Below, in pieces: positions 14,921-24,226 of a stretch of 63,934 nt of DNA; position 1 is the first letter of the stretch, and each line of letters begins with the position of its first letter. The notes beneath the pieces were generated by a model. That model was not told the origin of the DNA, made no database searches, and worked only from the letters and a program-made list of their open reading frames with translations. Location of the stretch: positions 1 to 63,934 of the IMG/VR virus record IMGVR_UViG_3300048588_000315, one strand, 5' to 3'. The DNA comes from a virus. Made by a program: the position numbers and the translations under genes.

Positions 14921-15556
14921 TCATCCTTCGTGGTTTGATTCTTCGGACTTCTTACGTTGAAGCTTCGATAGAGCCAGTGGCTCAGCCAGCTTGTCCTTTC
15001 TTCGCCGAAACTCACAGACGAAGCTAGGCCAAGTCTTAGTGATTCCAGGAGGCATGTTCTTCGCGTCCTGCGCTCTCTTCGTCACCAGATCGCACAGTTC
15101 CTGGAACTTGAACGACAAGACGCCAGAGTCGAGAAGCTCTCTGTCGGTGATGCCGAGCCATGCCATCAGTTGAAGGTACTCCGGAGTTCCAGGTTGAGGA
15201 ATCTTCGGAATCTGCTTCACATCCGGAGTGGCAATGGAAAACCGGCCTCGCACGGAATCGACAACCTTGCTAGGGTCGGCGACGCGAGCTTGAGCAGTGA
15301 CAAAGGCGATGACCTTACCGCATAGTTCTTTTCGGGCACGAGCCTCCTTTCTTGTTTCATCCACAGACTTCTCGATCTCGCGGCAGAGAAAGCCCAGATC
15401 GGCGAGCTCCTCAAGTGTGAACTTGCGGGACTGAATCCCGTTCAGGGTATCTGCCGTGAACGTGTAGACCTCCATGAGAAGGTCCTCAACACGCACTCTC
15501 AGTTCGTCAGCCCTCTCGATTGCTTTCTGTCCTTCACTCAATTGTTTTGGCGGCAT
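14921..15556 (-). CDS. Hypothetical helical protein, 211 aa
   Basis: Function not assigned. It is predicted mostly helical in the first 100 residues (coiled-coil segment SVDETRKEARARKELC), then a Pro-rich turn (KIPQPGTPEYLQ) and a basic C-terminus (Arg/Lys-rich, last 40 residues). This resembles small phage recombination or replication accessory proteins in general layout only. The ATG at 15556 has GCGAGGA at good spacing. Its first 23 nt overlap the upstream gene's end; the longer upstream frame lies inside that gene and was rejected. Confidence 0.65.
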   Translation of the reverse strand: MPPKQLSEGQKAIERADELRVRVEDLLMEVYTFTADTLNGIQSRKFTLEELADLGFLCREIEKSVDETRKEARARKELCGKVIAFVTAQARVADPSKVVDSVRGRFSIATPDVKQIPKIPQPGTPEYLQLMAWLGITDRELLDSGVLSFKFQELCDLVTKRAQDAKNMPPGITKTWPSFVCEFRRRKDKLAEPLALSKLQRKKSEESNHEG

Positions 15557-15896
15557 CTGCGATCCTCGCTTTCGGCACGATGTTAGAGATGTCGACTGTT
15601 CTCGCCTTATAGGACGAGTCCACAGCGTCAAACACTAGCAGTCGCACCCGACCAGAGATCTGCGAAGCCGCGAGCGTGAGAAGGGACAGGATAACAGGGT
15701 TCCCGGACATCCCGATAAAGTCTTCATCCGGCCGATACGATTGGGTATCGAGAGCCGCGCTGAGAGCTTCGAACGTAGCTTCGGCGTTCACCGGATTCAA
15801 TCTGCGATCACAGAGGATCGTGACTGACCCGAATCGCTCTGCATCGCGAGCATTCAGCTTCAGTTGTTCTGGGAAGAAGACCCGAGGGGAATGCAC
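15534..15896 (-). CDS. Hypothetical protein, 120 aa, paralogue of 16270-16566
   Basis: First gene of the replication operon. No family is known to me. A block DAERFGSVTI, then DFIGMSGNPVI, then RLLVFD and YKART matches the gene 16270-16566 (DAARFGEICI, DFIILAGPTIM, NVLVYD, YKHKT) in the same order and spacing, so the two are paralogues placed on the two sides of the regulatory element 16004-16246. The GTG at 15896 is preferred, with AAGAGGATAAA just upstream; the ATG farther up lacks a site. Function unknown; regulation or replication control fits the position. Confidence 0.65.
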   Translation of the reverse strand: MHSPRVFFPEQLKLNARDAERFGSVTILCDRRLNPVNAEATFEALSAALDTQSYRPDEDFIGMSGNPVILSLLTLAASQISGRVRLLVFDAVDSSYKARTVDISNIVPKARIADAAKTIE

Positions 15897-16003
15897 TTTA
15901 TCCTCTTTCTTACACTGTAAGCGCTGCGAATCGCTGCTCGGCCCGATGCCGACGCTGCACGGAGTGCATTCTACCACAGCCGGAACTCTCGTGCTTCATT
16001 TAC
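15897..16003 (-). promoter_or_regulatory. Untranslated leader of the replication operon
   Basis: About 107 bp between the regulatory element and the GTG start at 15896. It carries the AAGAGGA ribosome site and no other gene. An ATG-initiated longer frame exists but has no ribosome site. Confidence 0.35.
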
Positions 16004-16246
16004 GGTACTCCAAGATGGTCCATACATGGGCCATGGAAGAGTTGCAGTAAACGCGCAGCCGCGGAGTCACCCGCACTGTATAAGGTATCGCCTATAGCTT
16101 GTAGTCTACCTTACTTACTGGCTCAGATATGAGATAAGTATAGTATAGTATGGATATGGGTATTATGGACTCGGGTAAATCCAACGGACTGCCGCTGGCG
16201 TGTCCACTGCAACTTTTCCCCGGCCCCTACTTGGACCATCTGAGAG
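16004..16246. promoter_or_regulatory. Duplicated regulatory element A with inverted ends
   Basis: A 34-nt motif occurs inverted at both ends. The left arm reads GGTACTC, AGATGGTCCATACATGGGCC, then AAGAGTTGCAGT (16004-16048). The right arm, read on the other strand, has ACTCTCAGATGGTCCA and AAAAGTTGCAGT (16205-16246). The core is AT-rich with TATAGCTTGTA. The same elements in the same order occur at 47880-48111. It lies between the end of the structural operon and the start of the replication operon, so it is the likely promoter/control region or a replication or packaging site. Confidence 0.7.
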
Positions 16247-16269
16247 TGCTGCGCGTGGAGTGCCGAGAA

Positions 16270-16566
16270 TCACAGCGTTTTATGCTTGTAAATGCGAAGA
16301 TTTGAATCGTAGACAAGAACGTTCGCGCACTTGAACCGTTCTTTCCACATGAGAATGAAGTTGACGACCATGATCGTAGGTCCGGCAAGGATGATGAAAT
16401 CGGAGCCGTTAGCAGCAGGGATGACGTCCTGAGAGAAGATCTCTCGCTGCTTTACGATGTCGTTCGGGCTCACGTGCCGGTTCATTGCGATGCAGATCTC
16501 GCCGAACCGCGCAGCGTCGGTCATATCGCGATCCTTGACGGGCCTCACAAGCCAGACAATACTCAT
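16270..16566 (-). CDS. Hypothetical protein, 98 aa, paralogue of 15534-15896
   Basis: Last gene of the structural operon. It shares the DAxRFG, DFI, LVxD and YKxxT framework with the 15534-15896 protein. The first 15 residues are basic and aromatic. Function unknown. The ATG overlaps the stop of the fibre gene as ATGA. The gene ends 24 bp before the regulatory element. Confidence 0.65.
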   Translation of the reverse strand: MSIVWLVRPVKDRDMTDAARFGEICIAMNRHVSPNDIVKQREIFSQDVIPAANGSDFIILAGPTIMVVNFILMWKERFKCANVLVYDSNLRIYKHKTL

Positions 16567-17990
16567 GACAGCTTCTCCAACCAGATGATCGTATCGTAGT
16601 TCGGCGTGAACGTGAACGTCGTAGGGAACTGAACGTCGTACGTCGATCCGCTTCCACCCCTCATGCGGACAGCATACTGATGCCCAGACGAAACGAAGAT
16701 GCCTCTCAGTACCGTGACCATCCCACTCGCTTCAAATGGCCCGGCTCCATGCGCTGAGTCGTTTCGCTCGGATAGACCTTCCATGGCGACAGCCGCGCTG
16801 GACACGTTATACAGTTCGAGCTCGAGCGCTCCTGCTCCGGCCTGAGAGGACACGACGACTTCGATCTCATACGTGCCGGACGCGAGAGTGAACTTCGATC
16901 CAGACACAGTGCAATTGCCATCGGTATCAGCGACTTCAGTCAAGGAGACGTCGCCGAGCTCGAACGGTCTCGCTTGATCATCGGAGGTCTGACCGGCGAG
17001 GAGAACGTATGGGAAGCTTCCAGTGCTGACAGTCATCTCATCCCACGATGAGCCATCCGAGATGAACACACGAGGAGTGGATCCCGCGACGTCCACGACA
17101 GCCAAGCATCCTTCATACGTAGCTGCAGAAGGGAGCGCTCCGGTGTTCGCGTATGTGACGGTCGGCATCGGCTGAGTGTAGAAGCGATTCAGCCGGTCGA
17201 TGTTCGTCGCGAGAGTCGCGTCCCACGCTTGCTCTCCGGAAACGAGAGCCAGCGCAGTAGGGACGGCGGACGGAGAATCAGAAGTCGGCGCATTGTTGCC
17301 ATACTTCTTGAGAAGCAGCCGCGAGAAGACGTTCACGTTCGTGCCGTCGTTCACAGCGCCACCGAGACCGTTGGAGGACTGAGCCGACTCGATGGCATGT
17401 TGCAGTTCCACTTCCGCCGGAGCGTTGAGAGTGAACCCGCAGACTCCACGAGATTCCGTCTCTTCTGATGGACCGCCCGCGTACGAAAGAACTCCGTACC
17501 CGATGACGGAGCCAGCGGAGACGTTATACAAGCGAATCTGGTGATGCCCGGCGGCTCTCGCTCTCGCATGGAAGTGAGCGAAGTACGTTCCTACCGGGAG
17601 TGTGACTCTCTTGGATGACAGTGACACGCCGATCTCATTGAGAGAAACAGTGTTCAAGTTCCTCACGTTGCTGGACCAGCTTCCATAGGCGACGGAAGAG
17701 CCAGCCGACGCGCTGCTCGCAGTCTGCTCTTCTATGGCAGCGTATGCTGGAGTCCGGCTTCCAATCGGGAGCCACGAGTTTCCATCGCTGATCAGCATCC
17801 TTGCCGTCACTCCATCGATCATGATCGCAGACCGATGGAGTGATGGATTCGGCAACGAGGATGAATACAAGCGAAGAGGACGCCCGAAGTGTGCTTGCAG
17901 CCGATCGAAGTTGTCGTTGATCACATCTTCGGTGAGGGCCTGCTGAGGAGCGACGACCCGAAGAGCCGGTGATTGAATTGATCGCATCAT
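16563..17990 (-). CDS. Tail or head fibre with two C1q-like jelly-roll domains, 475 aa
   Basis: Two similar modules follow one another. Each begins with an ISDGxSW segment (a common phage fibre motif), then a beta-rich domain with LPVGTYFAHFHARARA or LASGTYEIEVVVSSQA and a YNVS(A) strand, typical of C1q/TNF-like jelly rolls used in phage fibres and head decorations for host or glycan binding. The start at 17990 (the first of two ATGs) has GGAG five nt upstream. It follows a related single-module fibre gene (17992-18690) by 1 nt, so the pair probably arose by duplication. Confidence 0.75.
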   Translation of the reverse strand: MMRSIQSPALRVVAPQQALTEDVINDNFDRLQAHFGRPLRLYSSSLPNPSLHRSAIMIDGVTARMLISDGNSWLPIGSRTPAYAAIEEQTASSASAGSSVAYGSWSSNVRNLNTVSLNEIGVSLSSKRVTLPVGTYFAHFHARARAAGHHQIRLYNVSAGSVIGYGVLSYAGGPSEETESRGVCGFTLNAPAEVELQHAIESAQSSNGLGGAVNDGTNVNVFSRLLLKKYGNNAPTSDSPSAVPTALALVSGEQAWDATLATNIDRLNRFYTQPMPTVTYANTGALPSAATYEGCLAVVDVAGSTPRVFISDGSSWDEMTVSTGSFPYVLLAGQTSDDQARPFELGDVSLTEVADTDGNCTVSGSKFTLASGTYEIEVVVSSQAGAGALELELYNVSSAAVAMEGLSERNDSAHGAGPFEASGMVTVLRGIFVSSGHQYAVRMRGGSGSTYDVQFPTTFTFTPNYDTIIWLEKLS

Positions 17991-17991
17991 G

Positions 17992-18690
17992 TTATCTCCA
18001 CTTCCAGATATCAACGAGAGCGTAGATTTCCTGGACGCTCAGGTTAGACGCTCGCCCGCTGGCGTAGTTATGGCCCGCTGTCACGTTGTATTCCATCAGC
18101 TTCAGGTCTGTCTGCGCCGTGACAGTGATGACGCCAGCGCATTCCGAGATGTTCGTCGCCACGTTGCTCCCGCTCGCAGAGGCATCTCCTATGATGAGAT
18201 CCGTATCAGGAGTCCCATGTGCCACGATCTTCACCTTCTTGCTGATCGCGTACCCGACACTCCGGGCGCGAATGAAGTACTTCCCGGCTTGGATTCTCAT
18301 TCGGTTCGACGTGATCGACACTATACCGCCAGCGTCGGTGATCTCAGTATTCACTGGGCGCTGATACCATGTATTGTCGGTCGGCACGGCAGGATTCGTG
18401 TTCAGCGTAGCAGTGTGAGCGATCTGCGCGTACGACGGGCCGCTGGACATCGCGTTCCACACTCGGCCATCCGACACGTAGATGGTGACCGTCCCGCCAG
18501 AGATGACGAGGGCTGCACATGACGGGTACAGCGCGGCCGACGGCAGAGAGCCGACGAGCGTGTATGCTTTGATCGGGATCGGCGCTGCGATGAAGCCGAA
18601 CGCTGTGCTCAGTTCGGTGTTCAGCGCAGATTGCCATCCGCTCTGAGACATGTCGACGGAGTTGTGAGTAGGGTACGTTCTCTGTGCCAT
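17992..18690 (-). CDS. Fibre protein with one C1q-like module, 232 aa
   Basis: The N-terminal 90 residues contain the ALVISGG and YVSDGRVWNAM segment typical of phage fibres. The C-terminal half is a beta-rich jelly roll with IQAGKYFIRARSVGYA and YNVTAGHNY, like each half of the neighbouring gene. The likely role is in tail-tip host recognition. It lies directly downstream of the large tail tip gene, a usual place for receptor-binding proteins. Confidence 0.72.
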   Translation of the reverse strand: MAQRTYPTHNSVDMSQSGWQSALNTELSTAFGFIAAPIPIKAYTLVGSLPSAALYPSCAALVISGGTVTIYVSDGRVWNAMSSGPSYAQIAHTATLNTNPAVPTDNTWYQRPVNTEITDAGGIVSITSNRMRIQAGKYFIRARSVGYAISKKVKIVAHGTPDTDLIIGDASASGSNVATNISECAGVITVTAQTDLKLMEYNVTAGHNYASGRASNLSVQEIYALVDIWKWR

Positions 18691-18692
18691 GA

Positions 18693-21602
18693 TTAGACTT
18701 TCGTGATTACGATTCCTTCGCTTGGAGAAGAAAGAGATCCATCGAACTGATAGATCAACGCGAACAGACTCGACGGCTCGCTACCGAAGTCTGTGATGAC
18801 GTTGGCGTTCGTGTACGTATGCGTGACTGCTCCACCGGTCACGTCGATCGTACGCTTCAGCGTTCCGCCTTCTTCATCGTAGATTTCGATCCGGAAGAAG
18901 TCCTCGGGGTCTGGTTCACTGACGACCGGAGTTCCAGCCGGAAGCTCTCCAGCCGAACCGCCTCGGCCGATCTTGACGCGATAGTCCCATGTGAACACGA
19001 TGTCGTCGCTGGCCGAGTACACATTGAAGTCCAGTCCGTCATCGTTCGCACGGAAGTTATCCGGCTTCAGCGGGCGATTAAACCGTTCAATCAACTCTCC
19101 GTGGAACGCATTGACAGCGGATACGTCGGCTATCTCAGAAGAAGTGAACGGCTGAGTCTTCACATAGAGATCGGGTATGTTGTTCTTGTCGACCAGAACG
19201 TCGCGGATCGGGAACAGCTTGCCAATGTCTACAATGAACCCGACCGCTTCCGTCGCATGGCTCTCCTGCTCCGTATCGTATCTTGCCCTGATGAGGCCTT
19301 CCATCGCATACGTGCCGTCTCCATTTGGAGACACGGATTGCAGCAGGATGATCTCGTTGCCGATGAACAGAACTTGCCTGCCGCTTCGCCAAGTCGGTTC
19401 GTCACCACTGAGATCCTGTATCTCATCGACATCTCCGCCGTTCAGTGGCGAGAAGCTTGGACCTTCCTCGATGATCGTGTCCGTTCCAGAATCGAGAGCA
19501 GTCGTGAGCATGACAGCTACTGCCGTCGCATTCTGGAACCCGACCTGATAGTACGCTGAATCATCAACAGAGATGTGAACGACTGCTCCATCGATCTCTT
19601 CATTGGCTCTTGCTCGGAGAACGCCGATCGCAGCGACTGGCGTCATGCCGAAAGGAAGCTCTATGAACTTGAACGTCGTGTCGTTGACCGCTGGCTCAGC
19701 AGCTGTCGGGTCAGTCGGCACGAAAATGAACTGGGAGGGCTCGACGTCAAACGGCTCCGTGACACCTTGGATCTCCACCTTGCTCGTTTTAGAATCGCGC
19801 TTGACGGACAGAACTCTCATCGTGCCGAAGCCTGATCGGGCGATCAAGTCTCCGGGAATGGCCGTGATCATGCCTCTCGTGCCGGTGAACTTCACAGCGT
19901 TCGGCTTGCTCAACTCTTGCTGCATCCGGAACTCGGCGATCTTAGCAGCATTGTATGAGTCGATGACGTTCATCATGTTGACGCGATGGACACTGGGTCC
20001 GCCGCGCATGTCGGCAAGGGAGTCGTCACTCACTGCGTGATCAGTGTCTCTGAATCCGTTCGCCCTGTCCTTGTACACGAACACGATGTTGTCTGTCGTT
20101 GCTTCGGCGGTGAAGACTGTGACTTCCATGTCGGGCCCAACGATCAAGTCGTCGGTGAGAATCTTCACCTGTCCAGCTTCCGGCCTTCGATACGGATTCG
20201 CGTACAAGAGACCCGAGTTCATGACGATCGCTGTATTGCAATCGAGCAGCATTTCGGAGATGACTTTGGAAGCTTCCGATCCTTCGGTAGCTGCTGAGTT
20301 GAAGGCGAGAGTCTCGGTAGCGAACAGAGCCGCCAAGTCTTCGAACGAATCCTTGTCGAACTCTGCCTCCGCGATTCCGCATCCGTATGGATACGGGGAC
20401 GTGAGCACTTGCCAGAGAGCGTGCGCCGGATTGACTCCATCATCTTCCAGGACCGGAGTGTAGGTCACGCTCAGGTACATCGCATCGATGCGAGCCGAAG
20501 AAGCTGAAGAGGTTCCGTCGTACTCGATCTTCACTCGAACAGCGTTTATCTCGGCATACGTAGCAGGGAACAGCGACGCGTCTGAGCTGACATTGAAGGT
20601 CAGCGCCACCCATCCGTCTTCGCCAGATGAGACCGTCTGCGCGTTCGTATACGTGCTACCGATTTTCAGCTTGACAGTGTAAGAGCCGCCACCGATCGTG
20701 ACAGTGTGGATCTTCACTACTATCTGGGACACTTCATCTACGCTCTTCAAAGCGGAGAACAGGAATTCTGCATCCGCTCCTGGAACACCGGAGGTGAACA
20801 GATAGTCAGCATCGCTGGGATCGGACGGATCTTCAACCTCATCATCGATCCTGCTGTACGCTGCTGAGTTGTAAGGCTTCCAGTCAGACGAGATGTCATC
20901 AGCAGGGCGAAGGATCGCGCTGACAGCAGCCCCGACTGAAGCGGATATCCATCCATCGGCATCGACCAGAGAGGACTGCTCTTCTGCGACTATGTCGTAC
21001 GAAAGCGTCGGCCAAGTCGGCTGTCCGCCGAGCGCTTTGCCGATCCACAGAACGTAGGCGATCTTCGGCCAGCGACTAGCTACGCCGATGAACTCCGCAA
21101 GATCATCGTCAACCGGCTGATCATCCTCTCCCCAGTAGATCTTGAAAGAGCCGTGCTTCTTCACAACGACCGTCGTTCCACTGGGAGATGTCGACGGATC
21201 GAGATACGTGCCGATTGGATCATCGGCATTAGGCCAGATCTGCTTTCCAGCTTGCATGATCCTGTCCAGTCTGGACAGAGGCCCGACGGCGAGAACATGC
21301 CAAGCCGATTCTCGGTACGTCGTGGTCTCGGCGCCTCCGCCTCCGCCTCCGCCTTTCCCGCCTCCGCCTCCGCTCTTCTTCACCTTCCGGTCTCCGACCC
21401 ATGCGAAGACCGGAGCGACTCTTCTTCGGCCGATGATCAGAGGAACGAACGATCCTCTCTGCGTGAGAGGATTGGACTCTTCCGGCAACGGAGCTTCCGT
21501 CTTACGACGAAGCATAGACGCTGTGATCAAGGATGCACCGAGGGACAAGATCCCGCCGAGCGCGATCAATCCCAGAGTGCCGATGGTAGCTAGTGTGATC
21601 AT
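18693..21602 (-). CDS. Large tail tip / central hub protein, 969 aa
   Basis: It begins with a hydrophobic segment (LATIGTLGLIALGGILSLGASL) then PLTQRGSFVPLIIGRRRVAPVF, the pattern of phage tail tip proteins of the gpJ/GTA-hub type. A striking Gly stretch (KSGGGGGKGGGGGGG, about residues 76-90) follows. Middle and C-terminal parts hold fibronectin-like and hub-type beta domains (TIDVTGGAVTHTYTNANV near the end). The ATG at 21602 overlaps the upstream stop as TGATG, with GGAG six nt before; the TTG at 21614 was rejected. It follows the tail peptidase, as in gene transfer agent tails. Confidence 0.82.
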   Translation of the reverse strand: MITLATIGTLGLIALGGILSLGASLITASMLRRKTEAPLPEESNPLTQRGSFVPLIIGRRRVAPVFAWVGDRKVKKSGGGGGKGGGGGGGAETTTYRESAWHVLAVGPLSRLDRIMQAGKQIWPNADDPIGTYLDPSTSPSGTTVVVKKHGSFKIYWGEDDQPVDDDLAEFIGVASRWPKIAYVLWIGKALGGQPTWPTLSYDIVAEEQSSLVDADGWISASVGAAVSAILRPADDISSDWKPYNSAAYSRIDDEVEDPSDPSDADYLFTSGVPGADAEFLFSALKSVDEVSQIVVKIHTVTIGGGSYTVKLKIGSTYTNAQTVSSGEDGWVALTFNVSSDASLFPATYAEINAVRVKIEYDGTSSASSARIDAMYLSVTYTPVLEDDGVNPAHALWQVLTSPYPYGCGIAEAEFDKDSFEDLAALFATETLAFNSAATEGSEASKVISEMLLDCNTAIVMNSGLLYANPYRRPEAGQVKILTDDLIVGPDMEVTVFTAEATTDNIVFVYKDRANGFRDTDHAVSDDSLADMRGGPSVHRVNMMNVIDSYNAAKIAEFRMQQELSKPNAVKFTGTRGMITAIPGDLIARSGFGTMRVLSVKRDSKTSKVEIQGVTEPFDVEPSQFIFVPTDPTAAEPAVNDTTFKFIELPFGMTPVAAIGVLRARANEEIDGAVVHISVDDSAYYQVGFQNATAVAVMLTTALDSGTDTIIEEGPSFSPLNGGDVDEIQDLSGDEPTWRSGRQVLFIGNEIILLQSVSPNGDGTYAMEGLIRARYDTEQESHATEAVGFIVDIGKLFPIRDVLVDKNNIPDLYVKTQPFTSSEIADVSAVNAFHGELIERFNRPLKPDNFRANDDGLDFNVYSASDDIVFTWDYRVKIGRGGSAGELPAGTPVVSEPDPEDFFRIEIYDEEGGTLKRTIDVTGGAVTHTYTNANVITDFGSEPSSLFALIYQFDGSLSSPSEGIVITKV

Positions 21603-22123
21603 CACGATCTCCAACTATCTTTTACACAAGACCGATACACTGCTTCTACGATGCCGAGAGAATGCGCTGACGCTTTGCACACTCCGATTCCTTCTTGCGC
21701 ATGCCAGAACGTCCAGGCATCCCATCCAGCGATCGCAACGTGTCCGGGCCCGCGACCGATCCGGCACACGACGATGTCTCCGTACTGGAGATCCTTATGA
21801 ACTCTCCTCATAGGCCAAGCTCTCCGCATGATCGCCACAGTCTGGATAGCTGCGGAGCGATTGTGCATCGCAGTGGACGGATGCAACCGAGGAGAACACG
21901 TTCGCGTTCCGTGAAGCTGATCCATGACAGCTACCACGAATCGGATGCAGTCAACTCCTCCGCGCCTCCCGAGCTTCGCTCCTCCGGCGAAGTAAGGAGT
22001 TCCGATCCATGGAGCGACGGCCCGCTGAAGAGCTATTCGGGGCTCTCGTACAGAGGATTGTAGCTCGGCATCTTCAAACCAATCCCAGCAAACCGCTCTT
22101 CGTTGTCCCATTGTTCGCGGCAT
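21602..22123 (-). CDS. NlpC/P60-type tail peptidase
   Basis: 173 aa. The Cys/His hydrolase motifs are TPYFAGGAKLGRRGGVDCIRF (catalytic Cys in DCIRF) and GPGHVAIAGWD (catalytic His). In siphophages and gene transfer agents this protein sits at the tail tip and cuts peptidoglycan cross-links during DNA entry. No dedicated endolysin was recognised elsewhere. The only ATG start (22123) overlaps the upstream gene by 91 nt; a non-ATG start nearer 22040 is possible, but no good ribosome site is visible. Confidence 0.8.
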   Translation of the reverse strand: MPRTMGQRRAVCWDWFEDAELQSSVREPRIALQRAVAPWIGTPYFAGGAKLGRRGGVDCIRFVVAVMDQLHGTRTCSPRLHPSTAMHNRSAAIQTVAIMRRAWPMRRVHKDLQYGDIVVCRIGRGPGHVAIAGWDAWTFWHAQEGIGVCKASAHSLGIVEAVYRSCVKDSWRS

Positions 22124-22845
22124 GTCTCAAGCGCCTTATCACATCCTGGAGTCAGCTCTGCCTCTTCATTCAGCCACGAGGCCGGAGGAGCTTTGATCAG
22201 ATCGAGAGTCGTCCCAGAAGCATGGGTCCTTATGAGAAGTCGCACGCCATCCCGCTCTATCCATCCACGATGCCAATAGGCGGATGAAGTGGTTATGCCG
22301 GATACGATGATCGTCGATCCTGATATGGAAGTCACTGTGCCGGTCTCTTTCAACGCATCAGTATCGACTTGACAGTTCGCATCACCGAAAGTCCAAGCGC
22401 ATGATCCGGTAGCGATGATCCCTAGTGGGATATTCGCTTTCGCTTTATGGCTCGCGAACGTCATGCGAACCAGATCGCTTCTCCCCTGCGATCGCGAGAC
22501 AGACTTCATCAAGAACCCGCGGAACACTTGTCGCCATGTTCCTGCTATGTCGGCAGGGTCGCACTCTCCTACGACCACAGAGACCGGAGCATGCGGATCT
22601 CCGGTGAGCATCGTGTTAGCTGGCGCGTATCCTTTCCACATTGTGATATCGATCGGCGCATCCTTGATTGACCCGTCAAACGCTTTGAAGTCCACTTCAA
22701 TTCTTGGAGCAGCAGTGTATAGAAGGCTGTCCACAGTCACGCTGTCAGTGTGAACAGCGAGCCGAGAAGTGTCACTTCCCCATGAGAAGGCTAGTGTCAT
22801 CACATAGCGAGACGATGCCACAGTGTCCAGAGTGTTTTCAGCCAT
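22033..22845 (-). CDS. DUF2163/BR0599-type tail protein, 270 aa
   Basis: The C-terminal signature of the phage BR0599 family is clear: CDKALETCREQWDNEERFAG followed by MPSYNP. The N-terminus (SRYVMTLAFSWGSDT, then EVDFKAFDGSIKDAP) fits DUF2163. This is a tail tip/baseplate hub component of siphophages and gene transfer agents, placed between the previous tail protein and the NlpC/P60 peptidase, the same order as in those systems. The start overlaps the upstream stop as TAATG. Confidence 0.85.
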   Translation of the reverse strand: MAENTLDTVASSRYVMTLAFSWGSDTSRLAVHTDSVTVDSLLYTAAPRIEVDFKAFDGSIKDAPIDITMWKGYAPANTMLTGDPHAPVSVVVGECDPADIAGTWRQVFRGFLMKSVSRSQGRSDLVRMTFASHKAKANIPLGIIATGSCAWTFGDANCQVDTDALKETGTVTSISGSTIIVSGITTSSAYWHRGWIERDGVRLLIRTHASGTTLDLIKAPPASWLNEEAELTPGCDKALETCREQWDNEERFAGIGLKMPSYNPLYESPE

Positions 22846-24128
22846 TAGACAAGTCCGATTTCTACTTCGCCATCATTCAGCACTTGAACGATGGAGAAGT
22901 TCATGCTGACCGCGTTATCCGTCAACCATTCTTCCTGAAGCTCATCTGAGTCAAACCGGCTGAGCGCAGCGGGCCCGACATGTGATACATGAGACGGCAC
23001 GGAGATGGATTCTGCGAGGGCCAGCGTGTCCACCCCATCCGTAGTGCTGACTGAATCTACCTCAGCGATCTGCAGTCCGTCTTCGCCTCTAACATACACG
23101 TGTCCGAGCCATGACCAATCACACGTCTGCTCCGTGGACTCGAAGTCTATCTCGTCTTCTCGAACTTCGATGAGCGAGCCAAGCCGATACGGATACGCGA
23201 ACCAAAATGGAAACGCGCGGCCCGCGCGGCTGTCCCAGAACTTCAGCGTTCTCATGGCCTCGGTGCGGTCAAGGTTGAGAACGTTGATCTCGCAGGCCAG
23301 ACGCGCTTTCGGGCCGAGAGCATCTAGCACGTACCCGAACCCGAGATCGGAGGTCTCGCCATCACGCATGATCGCTAACGTGGGGCCATTGGACCAGTTG
23401 ATGGTCGGGCTGAATATCGGATGGTCTTCGTACTCATCTTCGCCAGATGGAGTTGTTCCGGCAGTGATCAATGGATCGAGAGCGACAACCCCGACATCTT
23501 CCAACGCTTGCATCGTGCCGCTGACGAACGATCTAGTTCTCAGTGCTCCAGAACCATTCAACAAGAGGCGGCTCTCCATCAGCGGCATCGCGCGAACAGT
23601 TCCAGAGACAGCTGCTCCAACGAACGTATTCGCAGTTGTCCCATCCACCGTTATGGTTGATCCACTGATGGACTCGATGTACGTGACGATGAAGCTTCCG
23701 GCACGGGAAGGAGTCGGCGTGTGAAGGAGAACCCATCCGTACTGATGAAAGCGAAAGTCGGCCGCTGGTCTGCTAAGCGTGAGAACGGAGTCTCCAGATG
23801 AAGTCGTTGATCCAGTCACATGGGCACGATCGCAGTACAGAGGAGTCAGCGTCCGTGCCGTAGATCGCCTGATCAGCTGATGAAGGAAGAATCCGGGAGT
23901 CTCTGTGCTCTCTACCAGCCGAAAATCCACCGACCGATACGGTTTTCCGATCAGCGCTCGGCGCTTCTCTGACGACGATCTGGCTCCAACGATGTCCGTC
24001 AGCCATGAAGACCGCACGATCAGGCGCTCGCTCCAGTCGTGCGATGCGAAAGAAGACGGACACCACAGATCCGAAGGAACCGTCGGCAGTGAATTAGCAG
24101 CAACTAAGGTAGATCGTGCTATGGTCAT
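22845..24128 (-). CDS. Minor tail protein, 427 aa
   Basis: Beta-rich tail protein located between the tape measure and the DUF2163 protein, the place of the DUF2460-type (distal tail-like) component. Supporting segments include RTLKFWDSRAGRAFPFWF and, at the end, MNFSIVQVLNDGEVEIG. The family name is not certain. The ATG at 24128 uses the ribosome site GGACAGGAAGGACAGAA that lies within the repeated leader 24129-24226. Confidence 0.65.
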   Translation of the reverse strand: MTIARSTLVAANSLPTVPSDLWCPSSFASHDWSERLIVRSSWLTDIVGARSSSEKRRALIGKPYRSVDFRLVESTETPGFFLHQLIRRSTARTLTPLYCDRAHVTGSTTSSGDSVLTLSRPAADFRFHQYGWVLLHTPTPSRAGSFIVTYIESISGSTITVDGTTANTFVGAAVSGTVRAMPLMESRLLLNGSGALRTRSFVSGTMQALEDVGVVALDPLITAGTTPSGEDEYEDHPIFSPTINWSNGPTLAIMRDGETSDLGFGYVLDALGPKARLACEINVLNLDRTEAMRTLKFWDSRAGRAFPFWFAYPYRLGSLIEVREDEIDFESTEQTCDWSWLGHVYVRGEDGLQIAEVDSVSTTDGVDTLALAESISVPSHVSHVGPAALSRFDSDELQEEWLTDNAVSMNFSIVQVLNDGEVEIGLV

Positions 24129-24226
24129 TTCTGTCCTTCCTGTCCGCTGGCCCCGACCATTACAGAGTCCGGGTCGCGCCTAGACCGCATACTGGCCCGA
24201 CCCGGACGCTGTAGTAGCCCTGCCGC
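24129..24226 (-). repeat. Repeated leader, copy 1, with long hairpin and ribosome site
   Basis: About 98 bp nearly identical (one difference seen) to 54704-54802. On the minus strand it forms a hairpin with a stem of about 16-18 bp (GTCCGGGTCG/CGACCCGGAC core, 24159-24215) and then provides GGACAGGAAGGACAGAA before the next ATG. In both copies it follows a 33-bp array. Confidence 0.8.
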
